DNA of 64,000 nucleotides from Ifrita kowaldi. Lineage: Eukaryota > Chordata > Aves > Passeriformes > Cinclosomatidae. The stretch is from NCBI GenBank assembly GCA_013398055.1, contig VZRS01000327.1, forward strand, positions 435,625 to 499,624, written 5' to 3'. The notes below the pieces were generated by a model. That model ran no database searches. It was not told the origin of the DNA and worked only from the letters and a program-made list of their open reading frames with translations. Shown here piece by piece: positions 32,401 through 47,400 of this stretch. The translations under genes and the position numbers were made by a program. Positions within the stretch are counted from its first letter, which is position 1. Every line of letters begins with the position of its first letter.

Positions 32401-35400
32401 GTAACCGGGACGGGGCCGCGCTCCTCCCCTGCCCCAAACTTGTCGGCTGAGTTCCTNNNNNNNNNNNNNNNNNNNNNNNNNNNNNNNNNNNNNNNNNNNN
32501 NNNNNNNNNNNNNNNNNNNNNNNNNNNNNNNNNNNNNNNNNNNNNNNNNNNNNNNNNNNNNNNNNNNNNNNNNNNNNNNNNNNNNNNNNNNNNNNNNNNN
32601 NNNNNNNNNNNNNNNNNNNNNNNNNNNNNNNNNNNNNNNNNNNNNNNNNNNNNNNNCTCGTCTGCCTCCCCTGCCGGGGCCGCCGCTCCCAACGCCGGGC
32701 CGTGCCTCGCCCCCAGCCCGCGGCTGCCTCCCCTTCCCCGGCGTGTGTGTGGCCCCGGTCCCCGCGGGTCCCTCCGGGGATGGCCGGGGGACGGCGACAG
32801 GCGGGCAGGTCCCCGGGGAGCAGCCTCAGGAACAGGGAGAAAGCGTGAAGTTTTGACCAAGAGAGGAGTCGGGCTTCTCGTGAAATTCGTCATGCTCTGA
32901 CCGCAGTAGCACCGGATCGGCCGAGCGGGGCCAAGCTCAGCACGGGAAGCAGGGCAGGGGGCCCCAGGGCAGCCCGAGGGGCCGGATGGGCTCTCACGGC
33001 CCGGGCTGGTGCCTGTGGGGGCCAGGGCAGGCAGGGTCTGCATTCGGGTGCTCTGCGAGGCCTGGGGCTCGCCCGGGGCCTCCGCGGGCTTGTGTGCTTG
33101 GAAACAGGTAGTTTCTGTGCTGTTGCACGCGTGAATAATGGTCACGCTCCAAAGCGATGCCGTGTCTGTGTCCTGGCAAAGCGAGAACCTGCAATATCCT
33201 TTTAAAGTGCAGTATGCCACCTGGATGGAAACACAATCTGCTTCATTAGAAAGAGTTACGCGCTTCTTGAAGCACTTCTAACAGTGTGGTGAAGCTCTCC
33301 TCCCACCCACTGCCTTGAAATTTACTGCCTACAAATGATCAGTCCTTGGGTTGCTCTGTAACGGGAGATCTCTGACTGATGGGCTTCATTTTCCGGGGTG
33401 GGGTACCCCTTTTAACTGCAGTATTTAGCAGTTTAGATGGATAATAGTGTATCTGCAGTTATCTAAGGACAGGGGTTCTCAAAAAATATTGATGGGACTG
33501 TATGAGTCCTCAAGGAGTCAAGACATGCTCCTGGACATTACCTGGAGCTCACACAACTTTTGAAGACACTGATCATAGCTGCTTGCACACCTCTTGATAT
33601 TCACTGTGGAGGTTAATCCTTTTTTTTAATGATCTTTTCTAAGAAACAAAATGTTTCAATGATGTTGATGTCATCTTATTTTCCGAATCATCTTAATACT
33701 GGACCAGAGGCCTTGGTGGGGAAGGGAAGGGGTGCTAGGACTGCTCTGTATAATTGTCGTGCCTTTTGCCTTGCCTTCATGATGGGTTTGTCTAGAGACT
33801 GGTGGTTCATGCAACAGCTGCAGTGCAGACCTCGGGCAGAAATGTGGGGATCACACCTGTGTTGAAAGGAGGAGAGCGAGTACTTGGCAAGGTTTGTGCT
33901 TCCCTCGTCACCTGTATCATTCTGTGCCAAACTGGGTCTGAAATTTATGGTGCTGTTTTGCTTTGTGATATGAACTGTCAACTGGTAACTGGTGAATTTG
34001 CAGTTGGGGTTTTTTTTGGTGGACCCACAGGTATAATTTGCAGGGAGAGGCTGATGAGGCTCTGGGGAGGGTGGGAGATCCAGCTCTGACTTAGAAGAGC
34101 CAAGTAGTATTTTTGAAGACTAATACAGATGCTCTCTAGGCCTATTGCCTAACGGCTGCGTTCATTTTCCAAATGGGGCTAAGTTTGTAGCTAAGATCAC
34201 AACTAGTGAGGATTATCAATTCCTGGTGAAACTCTGAGATAATACACAAAATAAAGACTGTTATTTATGACAGCTGAGTCTTTGGACACTGGAAAGAAGC
34301 ACTTTAGAGTTTAGGTTGTTGCTGGTTCCAGTGAACCTGAATGCAATAGCCTCATCAATTCCATTGGGGCAAGGTGATGTTTTGTGGATTGAGCATTTAC
34401 CGAATATTCTGAGCGCTGTTATTTCTATCTGTCTTCGCTTTGAAAGCTTTGGTCTCTTATTGAGGAGACTGTGTAGAGCAACCATAACAATGCATAAATT
34501 CTCTTACTATATTTTGTTAATAATATGCGCTTGGAGAGAAAAGCCCAACTATTCTGGCAATGACGTTAGTATAGCAGAACATTTAAGGATGATTTTGCCA
34601 CTAATTTTTTTTTACTATGAATGTATTTTGCGTTTCCATCAGGCTTATTGTGAAAATTCACCAGTTCTACCTATCTGACCTTACACTGTTTCAAAAATAA
34701 AACACTGTTTTTCAGGAGAAACGTTTTGTTTAGTTGTTGATTTGTTTGTGGTAGGTTTTTTTTTTCTTTTTGTTTGTTTGTTTGTTTTTGTTGGTTGGGT
34801 TTTTTTGTTTCCTGCCAAGAATCTCTTTCTGTGCTGGGGGTATGTGAAATTTTGTGAGCCTAGGTCTAGCCAGACTGTGTAAAACCCTTCAGGATTAGGT
34901 ACTGGAGAAGTTAACAGGTTTAGTAATGGGACCAGTAAGTTGGCAACAGTAAAATGGGACCAGTAAGTTGGCAGCTGTAAAATATTTGCTGAGGTGCCAG
35001 TTTGCATTGATATATTTTTTTTAATATATATGCAGTTTATTTTACAGAAGAAACTTTAGGAAATCACAGTAGATCCACTACTTGTTAGTTTTTTAGGTCT
35101 TCCATTTAATGCAGGGCAATTGGCAGACTTGGCCCTTAGACTGAAATCTCTTGGTACAGCTTGACATTCACATAGTGAGCAAGAATATTCAAATTTTAGT
35201 GGTAAAATCTGTTTACAAGAAACACAGAAACACCTGCAAGTATTCTAGGAGGGAAGAGTCAAGCCCTTAAATTCCAAGATATAGAGTACCTGCTGTCTAC
35301 TGCAAATAATACTCACGTGAGTGGGTTTTCCCTGAGGGTAACTATTACTATAAATAGAATCTCTTGGCCATATTGTAGCATCTGGCACAGGCCGCTGCTG

Positions 35401-38400
35401 GTGACAGGAGAGCTCAGTCCAGGCTTGGGCTGTTACAGTTATTAGGAAAATAAAATTTCAGGTAAGCAGTTTTCTAGAATTGTAGAATCAAAGTATTCCT
35501 GCTGTAAAAACACATAAAGGTGTTCACATGAGCTGTAAGCTGTATGTGTCTGAAATGAAGATACACTTTAAAATAGTAAATAAATGAACCCTGTTCCAGT
35601 GAAATAGAAATAATCTTAGAAAAACTTCCTTAAATTAAGCAGAAGCAGCCATGCATTTCTGCTGTATATTATATGGGCACACAAAACATTCCACTACACA
35701 TTTACATTATTGACTGTCACAGATAGTGATTTTCAGCTGTTGTATCTTTCCTGGCTCTCCAGGGATCCACTTCAGCCTTCTTGAGAAAAGGGAGCTGGTA
35801 AGTCACTGAAAATTCAACCAGCTTTTTGTTCTTCAAAATGGGCTCAGTAGATTTAGCCCAAAGCTCAGTAAATTACCAAGAGGGCTGAGGCTTTATATCC
35901 TTGTCAAGATGTGTGGGCAGTATTTCCAATGGTAAATACAGCTGCAAGGACTGCAGCAGAGTTTCTGCAGGAGAGTATGTGTGTTGGGATCCTGATTGGA
36001 CTTGGAGCACTATTAGCATGTGGCAGAGGGAGAGGGACGATCTTGTAAGACTGGACTATGGGACTTGCACATTTTGGGGCTGTATGTAGGAGGGAAACTC
36101 AGTGGGGATTTTTTCCATCTTATGTATAAAGTTCAAATATTCATTCCCTTCTGTCTCTAGACATCCTGCATGCCTAGCTGGAGGATAGAGGGATTATTAA
36201 TCAGAAGTTCTTTTTACACTACAGCTCAATAAAAGCTTCAGTGTCTTTTTTAAATTTTAATCTAGGGAGCTCTAAAGAACCATCTCACCCTGAGGGACAT
36301 TCCACTGATGTTTGCAAACTCTGTTTTGCTCTTGTTAAAGCACCTGTTGTAGAGGTACAGCTGTGTGGTGATTGTTCAAGCTTGACAGAACCCCTTCCAG
36401 TTTCAAGTTTTATCAATGGTATGGGGTATCTTTGGGCACATTCTTCCTTTAGGGCTTTGCTTTGGTTATCTAGGTATTTTTGAGAATGAGTGCTGTTTTG
36501 CAAGCTGGGAGATACAGGAATAAATAATTTTAAATGTTCTTTATTATGGAGAAAGCCATTTTTGGTCATCCTGGAAATATGCTTTCTTGGGGTCTTCTTG
36601 CGGTAGTAATACGTGCTGCTCCTTTATTGAGAGGATAGTTTGCCAGGTTCCTGAGATAGGAAAGGCCTCAGGCTGACTGCAAAGTAGTATTTCTTGAAAT
36701 CTGTCTAGGCAAGCATTCCCTGTCAGCCCAGACTCTTTCTGTTCTCTGTGGCAGTGACTTTAAATGGTATCCTGAGATGTTTCCTTTCACATCATTTTTG
36801 GCAGCGGCATTCATCAAGGGAATTGCAATAAACCTAGAGTTGGAAATGGGTAGCTTGATACAAAGATGCTTCACGAGCCAGTTCCTCTGCAGAGCTATTG
36901 TTCTTGCACAGTAAAAATGCTACGTGCTTTCTTACAAAGGCATAATAGCTTCTTGAACCAGAGGCTAATTTCTTGAAATAAAGTGCGAAGAGACTCAGAG
37001 ACATTTATTAATGTGTAGCCAGGAACTACTACAGCTTTTTAAAGAGGAGGCTGGAGTAAGGTGAAGGAGGAACACAAAAGTTGTCTTTACACTGGTATTT
37101 CCAGTCAAAAGTTTTACCCACAGAACTTTTTTCTCAGGAGCAGGTAGCTTTGTGTACAGCTTGACTGAGCCCAGGGAAGCAGATCTCTTGCCAAACTGTG
37201 TCAGTTCTTGGGAGCAGTGCAGCCAGCAAATTCCTGATCCTAATAGCCCTGCACAAGGCTTCTTAAAGCTGTTCCTCAGCAGTGCATCAGGCCAGCCTGA
37301 CCAAAACCTGTTATTAATGAAACAACATGTTTTATGTTTGTTCATTTCTGGCATTCTGCAAGGCTTTTTGTCAATATTTGTAAAACTCCTGGAATTTCAC
37401 CATCTCAAAGTCTGTCTTCCAAAAGAGCATTAGCTGGACCCTATTTTGTAATAGCTCCAGCTTTTATCTTTTCTAGTTATCTGATTAATTTAAAAAGCTT
37501 TCGTGCCATAATTTTTTAAGACTATTTAAATTCTTAAACATCTAAAATGTTACTGTGCTTTTATTAAGCTCATTTCTGCCCTTTAATGTCCTTTTAAGTT
37601 TTGCTTTTTTATAAAAATCCATCTCTTCTGTAATGTCTGGAAGAGTATGGTTTTGGCTATTTGGTTGCTTTCATTAGCTTGAGTGTATCAACTTTTAATA
37701 AATACTTTGATTTATGCACAGTTTTCCCTATGCAATGATGACTTTGGCTTGTGTTTTGAAATATATTGCTGTTTTCTAAAGTACTTCTTTTTGCCAAAAT
37801 CTGTTTTGCATTTCCTGTCATGTAATTTTTTAATGTACCTTCCAGTGCTTAAAGTCAATTTTCATCTTGGAAACAGAGACATACAAGCTACGAGATTCCA
37901 CTAAGCACCTCTGGAGCTTGGAGATAGTTTTGACAATTTCTTCTGAAAGGGCCACCCTCCAAGCCCTCCTTGCCACCATTCTCTAGGTCTCCCAAGTGCT
38001 TCTCCAGGTAGGAACGTGGTGCTCCTAGAACACCCAGCATGTCCTTGAAAATTAGGTGCTAGCTTAGAATAAAGCAATGCTGCAAGCTGGGTCCGTACAG
38101 TGACTGAAGGAGCTGATAATCAGAGGGTTGGCAGTCCATCCAGTGATTATTTACTCATATTATCACCAGATCTGAAGGAATTAACTTGGATTGATATTCC
38201 CAGCTTGCTAGGTGCATGTGAGTGTAGAGAATGATGAAATAATTTGAAAACTGTTGGGGTGCTTGTGTCTGCCTGGCTTTGTGCCTTGGAAAGTTTTTCC
38301 CTGCCCTGGTGGGAATTCTGCCTAGCCCTTGCTTCACCTTGGCTTCTTCCCGTCACCTGTGGAACAGGGAACAGTGGAGTGAAAAAGCCCTCTGCTCATT

Positions 38401-41400
38401 TTTTCTGTAGTTTTTTAGAAGGAGATAAAGCTCATTACAAAATGAGCTAACAGGTGAAAGGTCACCCTTATTGCCTTTCCTGCTGGCATGTCCTGTGGTG
38501 GCTGGGAGCTCGTGGTGACTTGAGAATTTGGCATCACGAGGCTGCCCTGCATGTCCTGGCCATCATGAGGTCAGCTCTGCCAGTGCACAATCGGCTTCCT
38601 CCCAGCCTGCAGCATCGCTTCTTCCCTGTGGGATGGCCTGGTTTGTCTGGGGATAGCTGCAGTCTCCTGCCTCACTGAGCAGCCCTTGGAACGTCACTTT
38701 CTTGGTTTCCCTCCCTGCATTTCAACTCCTTTCTCTAAATTAGAAATCTTTTTGAGGAGAGGCTGGAGTGAGTGAATCATGTACGTATAGATATACTCAA
38801 GTGGAAATGCTTCTTTACACTTGGGTTACACTGGCAAGTGTTGTAAGAAGGTGTTTCTACAAACTCTTGGGTTCTGTTTCTTCCCTTTCCTACTGCAGGT
38901 GAGATCATGAGGCACGAGGATGTACCAAGAGCATGGGGTGTATGTGCCTGATTGTGCACTGTGAGGTCTTCTCCTTTTCTGAAACAATTCCACCATTCAT
39001 TTTCAGGTGACTGAGGGTGTGTTTACGTGTCTCGTATTACAAACCTTGCTGACTTGGGATGATCAGCTCCTCTGGTTGATTGATAGATTGTCCTTGTGTT
39101 TGCAAAGGGCTTTATTCCTTGCTCTGTGTATGCTTCAATTTAGCGTATGCTCATGGTGACAGCTTGGATGAATCCAAGCTTCTGTTCTGGAATAAACTGG
39201 TACAGTGTGACTTGGAGCAGGAAACTTGTGTTGTAATTTTGGCTGAATGCTGTAGGTGACCACTTTAGCAGTGTGTTTTACGAGTGGAAAGTAAAGCACG
39301 TGGTAGTTTCATGCTCAGTGGTTGTGTTCCCTCCCAGTGCTACATCTGGAGCTGAATGTCTGCAGGATCACATGTTTGTGAGTAACGTTAGGAAAAATGC
39401 AGAGCTCAGTTGCAGCAGCGAATCCACTGTGTGGTTATGCTGGGCTTCCAGAATCAGCCAAGAGCAGAATTTGTCTCTGAGGACTTGAAGAATTCTGTGT
39501 TTGTGGTGTTAGATAGAGAACCTTAATCTGTAAAATATCTGCTGGAGGAAAAAAGTTATGCCCATTAAAAACAGGAAACAGTTTTAGTAATCAGTAATTG
39601 GTTTGCTAATGCACCGGCTGTTCCACCTTACAGTGAGTAGTAGCAGAATTCATATGTGGGAAATACTAATATATGGGAAATATATTTGCAAGAAATACAT
39701 GTGATTCTGTTGTGCCTAAGGAACGTGACCATAAACAATCACTACATTCAATCACTAATTTGTAGCAATACCTGCCCAAATATGTTCTGCTTCATAGACA
39801 CATTGTGAGTGGTTATTATGTAGTCTTTGTATTGAAAAGGATTTATTTATTTTTACAACAATGCATGGTTAACAATGTTGCTTAGTGCTCAACCGAAGCT
39901 TTTACTTGAATTAATTCTGCACATTTGCGTAAACAATCTTTTTCTTCTCTGAAACTGATAGCTTCTGGAGATACTATTATTCGGAACACAATACACTGCA
40001 GAGAAACTTGTTCAAATATGTGAATTGTGGCACAAAATAGTCCATGAACTACATCTGGAGTATTAACAGTGCATGTATGTGAGGTGCATCTGCAAGTAAA
40101 ATGTGCTTGTAATAAAGTTCTTTGTCTTTTCTAATTTCATAGCTCTTATCAAGCAATTAAACCTTTGGACTTAAACAGTTTGGTTATATGTAAAAACTTT
40201 TTATATTTAGCAGTCTTGTCTGATGCTTTTGGGTTGATAATCTGGGTATCTTCCAGCTCTTGTATATTATCTGTCTTTGAAACTCTGGCTTTGAAAGAAC
40301 CCATTATGTATAGGTGGAGGACTCTGCAGTGCTGCCAGTGTCAGTAACAACGATCCTGGCTATAGGTACCCCTGCCCACGTGAACAACCCAACAGTGCCG
40401 TGTGGTTGGCTGTACCCAAGTGTGGACCTGCAACAGCCCCTGCTGACCGCAGTGAGCTTCAGGCATGGGAATGATCCATCGCACACCACTGGTCCTGCTC
40501 TGTTTCTCCAGGATCACAATATCCTCAGTACTCATTTTGGTCTAAAATGGGTAAAATATGTCACAACCAACCACATTTCCTTTACTCTGGGCACTGATCA
40601 TGCCCTGTGCATTAGTGGTGTTTCATGCCCCTCCAGATCTGTGTGTGCCTCACTCTCAGCATCTTCAAATGTTTTTTTCCCTTGCTCCAGCTAAAATGTC
40701 AGCAAAACATAAAATTTGTGATAGTACCAGAAACCTTCTACTCTTTCAGTTTGTGTGATATAAAGCTGGGAAGAAACGGTAGCCACATTACAGTTCTCTT
40801 CCATCTGTTTTAGTTGATAAATGAAGAAACTTCGAATGCAGTTCAGCCCTGACTTAAGATCCTGGCCTTGTGCCTGTTTAAGTCGGAGTAGTATCCTTAC
40901 CCCAGTTCCTGTGTCATTTTCCACTCAAAGAGAGAGAAGGTAAATTGTTTGAGCATTGCCCAGAGGAACTGTTGCTTTGCTATATGCCTTATTTTTATTT
41001 TAGCCTCGGAAGCTATGGAAATGGTGGCTCACGGAGTGCACTGCTTGGCCTTGCACTGCCCTCAGTAATTTCTAAACCTTTTGATTGACTTCAGTCGTGT
41101 CTGGTGGAGACTGTGAGAACAGAAGTCTGGGTGAGCTGAGTTTCTCTAGTAAAAATGCTGTGGGTGCTGTTGCGTGCCTCCTGCCCATTAGTACCTGTGA
41201 AGCTCTGAGCTCGCTGTGCCTCCTCTCTTCCTGTTTCCAGTGGCCATCTCCATGGGCACAGCCAGGGTATGGGCATGTTGGAGGAAGACAGTAGTCATGT
41301 AGTTCCATAGTTTGCCCTGCATAGTTTGCAGGGGACAGCCTCAAGAAAGGCCAGTCCTGGACTATTGTGAATACCGGAATATCAAAACCTCTGTCAGCTG

Positions 41401-44400
41401 AATTATTCTGCTTTCTGATGAGTATTAAAGCACACACTGTCTGCTACATAACCACATTTCTCTTGTTTCATGCATGTCCCGAGTTAAAACCAGGCCTCCA
41501 AAGCCTGTGTGCTCAGCACTTAGTTTGGCACGTTTGTGGGTAATTATGGAAGGCTTCAGTCGGGCAGAAGGAAGCACATCACGTGTGAGGAGTTCAATGG
41601 GAAATGAATGAGATTCTTGACGAGTATTTTTGCACTCTCCCCATGTCACCCCCGTGAAGCCTTACCTAGAAAGTGTTCTTGCCATTTGGGGAGTTGGCTG
41701 AATGGTTTGGTTACTCCTTTTCACAAAACTTGATACCAGAAATTTGTAGCAAAAAACTGTGTTAGTTCAGGTGTTAATGAAGAATGGGTGCAGATGATAA
41801 GCTGTGTGGTTGGGTGTGCAGGAAACAGGCTGTGGAACTTGGCGGGAGTGTGTGCTCCTTCTCAGAAGCTTGTTCTAGTTGAATGATATTATCTGAACAT
41901 TTGAGAAGCTGTTAGGGAAGAAGTCTGCCAGAATTTTCTTGTTCCTACAGGAAAAATAACAGTATTACCCCTTAAGACAGAGTTAAAGAAATGCCTCAAA
42001 TGCCAGGACAGTGAATTGGCTTACAGTGCTAACTGTGTTCCTATTTAAAGGCAGCCCAAACTCTGACATAGAACCTAAATAGTCAGACAGAAAAAGGTGG
42101 TTGGTTTTTTCAGTACTTAAACGTATTTCAGCTGCTCTGAGTTACTGGAAATTACTCTACTTGCTCAGTAGAAAAGGAAATTGTTCTACTGACTGCATGG
42201 AGTACTAAGAAGCTGTGAAAATGAGCATGGTGGTTTCTTAACTGGGTATATTTACTAGTCATATAAGAGATGCTAATCATGAACTGCTGACCTCTTTTTT
42301 CTTTCTGAAACAGACATAATAAAAATGTAAATAAAATAAGAAAATAAATCAAAGCAACTATAAGTTCTTTTGAGACTATAACAGAATTTTTTCTTTGTAT
42401 AAAGAAATACTTATCAAACTTTTTTCAGATAAGCAAAAATACCATTTTTTAGTAAGACTAATTTATTTTACTTTTAGTAGGGTTTTTTTTTCCATACTAT
42501 CTTTCGTGCAGTTATCAACAAATGAATAATTTTGGTTAGCCTGAGTATGTAGCTATTTTAAAATGTATCGTCAGATTTTCTTTTTCAATTGAAGAATGCT
42601 CAGAAACTGCTAGGTAGCTTATGTTTGTGTGTTGTGTAAGACTTTCTCTCACTTTGGGGTCAGAAGATAAGACACCAGGTATTATGGGTTTTTGTTGTTT
42701 TGGGATTTTGTTGGGTTTTTCCCCACCTGGATTTAGTATATACTCATTTAAACACTGGTCTTTTTTATTAGTAGCTAGCAGGACAAATCAGCTAAATTTG
42801 GGCATAAATTTAAATGCTAAATGCGGGCATAGACTAATGTCACTCAGGAGGTGACATTAGTCTTTGTCCACACTGGAGAAAAAACCTGTGCAAGATAATG
42901 TAAGATTCAGTAATGGCAATTGTTCTCATCTGTATGGATTGAGAAAACAGAGGAGAAGAAAATATACAGGGAAGGAGGAGTTTGACAAGAAGTTGTTTTT
43001 TATATGGAACTTAAAAATTAAGGCAAATACCTAGTGGCCCAGTTCTATGAAGTCCTCAGCATCCTCACTGGGGTTTGAAGGCTTTCAATGCCAAAGCCTT
43101 GAGCTTTGCTAAAGGATATTCATGCTGGAAGAAAAGAGATCACAAGAGCAGGAAAGACCTCACTGTAAGATCTGTCCCATGTATGTATATATTTGTCTCT
43201 GTCAGACAAAATACATGTATCTGTATATTTCAAAATATACCCAGGTGCCTTCATTTGCCATCATGGCTCTGAGTGTGTGAGCACCTGTCTCACCTCACAG
43301 TTATCAGGATACCACAGCTCAGCTGTTGTCTGTAAGAGAAGGACTTTGGTGTTTCCCCCAGCAGCGAGACAGGTAGATGCATTACCTGTGTGCACTGTGT
43401 AGACAAGCCTAAATTGCTATAATGTAATACTGGGCAGACTCCTTTGCTTCTTAGGTCAGAGCCATAATGCTAAGATTTTTGCGATTTTGGGGGCTAATAG
43501 ATGCTGTATAAATACAAGTATTTTGGAGTTGCCCTGTGTTCAGAAGGTTACAAAGGTACATGTGCAAGTGTAGTTGGAAGCAGTTGTATGATGCTGTGAT
43601 TATATACGTACGTTTTACAGGATTTAATGGTTTTGTGGGCATGGTGATATTCAGTCAAAGGTTGGACTTGATGATCTTGGAGGACTTTCCCAACCTTAGT
43701 GATTCTGTGATTCATTTTGCTTGGGATTTTTTGTTCCTTGTAGTGTTCTCCCTCATTGTCACTGTCCCTGTTTGGTGCTCTGCTTTGGGAACTTGTATTT
43801 ACACACATACACACAGAAGAAGAGAATTAATGCCCATCTCGCTTTTCCTTCTATTCTTCTGTTCTCTTCTTAGTGTTGTCCTGTCTGAGGCCTGTAGTGC
43901 TGCCTCTCCCCTCTGAAGGGTTCCCCTGGGTGCTGTGCTGTCCCTTCCTCCTTCTGCCACAAGCAGTGGGGTGCATCCTGTTTGGGGTTACTGCTGTGTC
44001 ACATCAAGTGATGTGCATGAGCAGGAGAAGGGGAAAGGGAAACAAAAGGCCAAGGGAGTGATTACTTTGGTAACAGCTCCTTTAAGAAGACCACGAAAAA
44101 ACGACCCAACAAAACAAACCAATCCAATCCAAAATGTCCTGGTGGCATTGACAGCTATTGCTGTCCAGCACATGAGCCTTTCTTTCCTCTTGATGCAGTG
44201 GAATAAATAGCTTCGTGTGGTGCTGTGGCTGGTTCACAGCAGGTTACCTGCAGCCCTAGGCTTCTTCGCGTTCCACATTTTGAGGATGCTCATGTGGACA
44301 GACTGAAACCTGCTGGCAAGCTGTGGTGGCTGGGAGTGTCTGGAATTATGTTCGCATCAATTCCGTTACTACCAGCAAAAACAGGTTTATTGAACATACA

Positions 44401-47400
44401 CTAAATATACATATATATCTTGATTAAGTACAGCCTCTCCCAGTGGAACAACATAGGTTTTATCAAGTGATTCTGTTGATTTTGTCAGGCAGAGCTGGTT
44501 TGGACTGTGTGTTCCAGCTGAGTTCCGTGATAACGAAGGTGTGTGTTTGGAGTGAGGTTTTTTTCAGTGCTGATACCCAGGGAGGGCATGTTGAGCTGAA
44601 CCTGGAGTTTCTTTGTCAGAGACAAAGATTTTAGCGGTAAGAAAAGCTCTGGGGCATGTAAGGGCTGTGTTCAGCTGATGCTCAGAGCTGCCATGTATCT
44701 GTCATGTGGGGTTCTCAGTAACACTTGACAGTTCAGGTTTTTCTGCTGTGGAAAATCCCTCTAGATGGATAGTTGTGTTGAAGAGCTTGGGAAATGGCCA
44801 GTCCTACATTGTATTTTCCATTCCTACCATTCTTGGAAACCCAAAACCGTGAGCATGTAGTGAGACTTAGAAAACCGAAGGGGATGGCAGAGAGCCTGAG
44901 GGTACAAAGCTTCTTGTGGCAGTGAGCAAAGCACAATGGAGCAAACTCAGTAGAGCACTTTGTTAAGTTTGGTTTAAAGGTTGAGCAGGTCTTAGCTGAT
45001 AGCTAAATGCATTTTTACACGTTCTTTGGCTTTGGGGAACCAAAGCATTTAGGACCTCACAGTTTCAGTGCATTTGCTTGAAGGTGCCAGGCGGCTCCAT
45101 TATTCCGTCAGTCTGTATTTTTTTTCCAATATTAAATGCAGTTGTGGCTTGTTCAAGCATCTGATTTTTATTTGTCCTTATGAGTTACATAAAAGTAAAG
45201 TCAAGCAATGTCTTTAGTGTCTGCTCTATATAGATCTACCTGAAATAGTTTCAGGTCACCTTTACATGCTTAATTTGGAAAACAGTTGAGCAGCATGACT
45301 CTTGCCTTGGAGAATTGAGCAGTCTGGGCTCCTCACAGTAGTCTTGGGGCTCTTGCAGTATCTGCACAAATCAAGATCTCATCCCTTCTGGAGATTAAAT
45401 AGGGGCCTGTTTGACTCGTAGAGCCAGTAAGGGAGGGATGTTCAGTGCATGGGTTGGAGCCAAGTTAGAAAAGTCTTCCCTCCTGAAAAGCAGCTGTAGG
45501 ATAAATCCAGTCCGCCTAGATATTCGTTAGTGTTATTTGGCAGATCTATGAAATCATTCCTGATTGTTTCAGGTTTGGAGCCTGGCAATAGTCTTGAAAT
45601 GCAGTGAACTTGACAGTTTGTGGTTTTGAAGGTTAACTAAAGGGATGGGTTAAAGTCCTCCGGGCTTTTGGCAGCAGGTAACCACTCTGTGTGCAGAAAG
45701 ATTGTAGAATTGAGCCACATCAGACATTTGAAGGTGTTGGAGGATGCTTAGATGGCAAGTGACCAACACTGTCAGGCAGTTGTTGATTCATGGGGAGTAC
45801 CTATCATTAGGACTTGTGGGATGTTGGTATAAATGAGCATCACGTACAGATAGGACAGTTTGGGATTTCATTCCATAGATATGAATTTGTTAACTTGTTT
45901 GTATAATCATCCTCTGTCTTTAGTTTGCAGTTGTTCCTGTGTAACTGAGATGGGGTTTTGGTGAAGGCTAATGGGGGCAATAAGACTGAGTCAGAACTGT
46001 ACTTAGGTGTGTGCTGTAAGTCTGTAAGCAGTTTGATTGCTCCCAATGAACCCTCTCATGTGCTTAGCACTAGGCATATGTTTTAAATAAGCTGTAAAAT
46101 CTACACAAACGAGGAGGGTGAGACTAAAAGCAGACAATATTTAAAATCAAAGGTTTAGGGGATCGTATTCTTCAGGAAAAAAGCTTTTGGCATTTAATGC
46201 ATTTGAGTGACACACTGAGCTTCAATGTCCCCTTCATTGGAAAAATTATCATAATCTATTAATTTTGTGTGACTGTCTTGGTAAATGACCTGGTAACATA
46301 GCAAGCTGAAGTCCACTGTAGTCCTCTACAACCCCAGGCTTTGGACAGAGAGCAGCATTTTGGGATTATCCCTACGTCAAACCTTGTTTGAACTAAGTAC
46401 ATATAAATAATTGTCTGCCAGCTTTTCTTATTATAAACGTGCACAGTTTGTGAAATTGCTTTACCATGTCCTGAAAATTTCTTTGATATTTTTAAAGCCT
46501 GTTGCTATGGGAACCAGACCCCATAACAGAAAAGCTTTTTGGTACTAAGGAGGCCAGGAAATTCACTTAACAGGAATAAAGCCACAGAGAAATAGCTTGT
46601 ATTCTTTTTCCAAAAGCAAACAAACAGACCCCAGAAGAAAGCCTGATATCCTGAAGCAGCTTGGACCTGGATTACCAGATGGAAGGGGACACTCTGCTCT
46701 CAGGGCTTCAGAGCCTGGCCAGGGAGCTCACCCTGTGGACACTTGCGCTGGTCCTGACTCTTACAGGCGAGAATAATCAGGGAATTCACAAGCATCTTCC
46801 TCTGAAATAATTCACATGTCTTTTTTTACTTTTTTTTTTTCTTAATATGGAAAGGTTGAAATGATGTGATGGATTGCTTTATGGGCAAGAAAACACAAGT
46901 TTTGCTTCTCAGAACTGGATGTCCCCTTTGTGCTTTGCTAATACAGAAACTGGCAGAACAGGCATTACTTTTTCTTTGACGTTGGGGCTTGCAGCCCTGT
47001 TTCCTTGTGTCTCATGACTGAGTGAATCAACACCTAATTAAACAGTCACATGAGGGATAGAGTAAAATGCTGTTCAGGCACTGATCCCTGTGAATCTTTG
47101 GAGGATAACTACTTACATCTGTCTTCTTCCTTTTCCAAGGAACCCTGAACAGCTGCAGCTCTGCTTTTTTTTTTTTTNNNNNNNNNNNNNNNNNNNNNNN
47201 NNNNNNNNNNNNNNNNNNNNNNTTTTTTTTTTTCCCCCCGAAGGAAAAGAATAGCACATAGACCTTGGCTGAAGCAATGCTGCCTATGCAGATAAATGAG
47301 ACCTGGGGTAGGGGGAAGGAAGACCAGGGAGTACTCAACAAAATCTGGAGGAATTGGAATGATTTGAGTTCGTGCTGGGGATGACTTAGTTGAAAGCCTG

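Larger units (their letters stand above)
31900..33080 (+). promoter_or_regulatory. FNIP1: FNIP1 CpG-island promoter
   Basis: A dense CpG region spanning the first exon. Sp1-type GC boxes lie at 32111-32120 (cgccccgccc) and 32225-32235 (ggggcgggcgg). No TATA box is seen, as expected for a housekeeping CpG promoter. A perfect palindrome GTCATATGAC at 32198-32207 lies 105 bp before the start codon. The island is cut by a 200-N gap just inside intron 1. Long open frames on both strands here are composition artefacts. Confidence 0.85.
33081..47177. other. FNIP1: FNIP1 intron 1, first part
   Basis: About 14 kb without a supportable exon or RNA gene. It holds a (TTTG)n run at 34767-34790, a perfect 13-bp hairpin at 42831-42863 and a CR1 tail at 43651-43713. 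Otherwise I see ordinary AT-leaning intron sequence. Confidence 0.7.

Noticed and set aside
32189..33220. 343-codon - strand frame across the FNIP1 island
   Set aside because: It passes through 200 N and is antisense to FNIP1 exon 1. Composition artefact.
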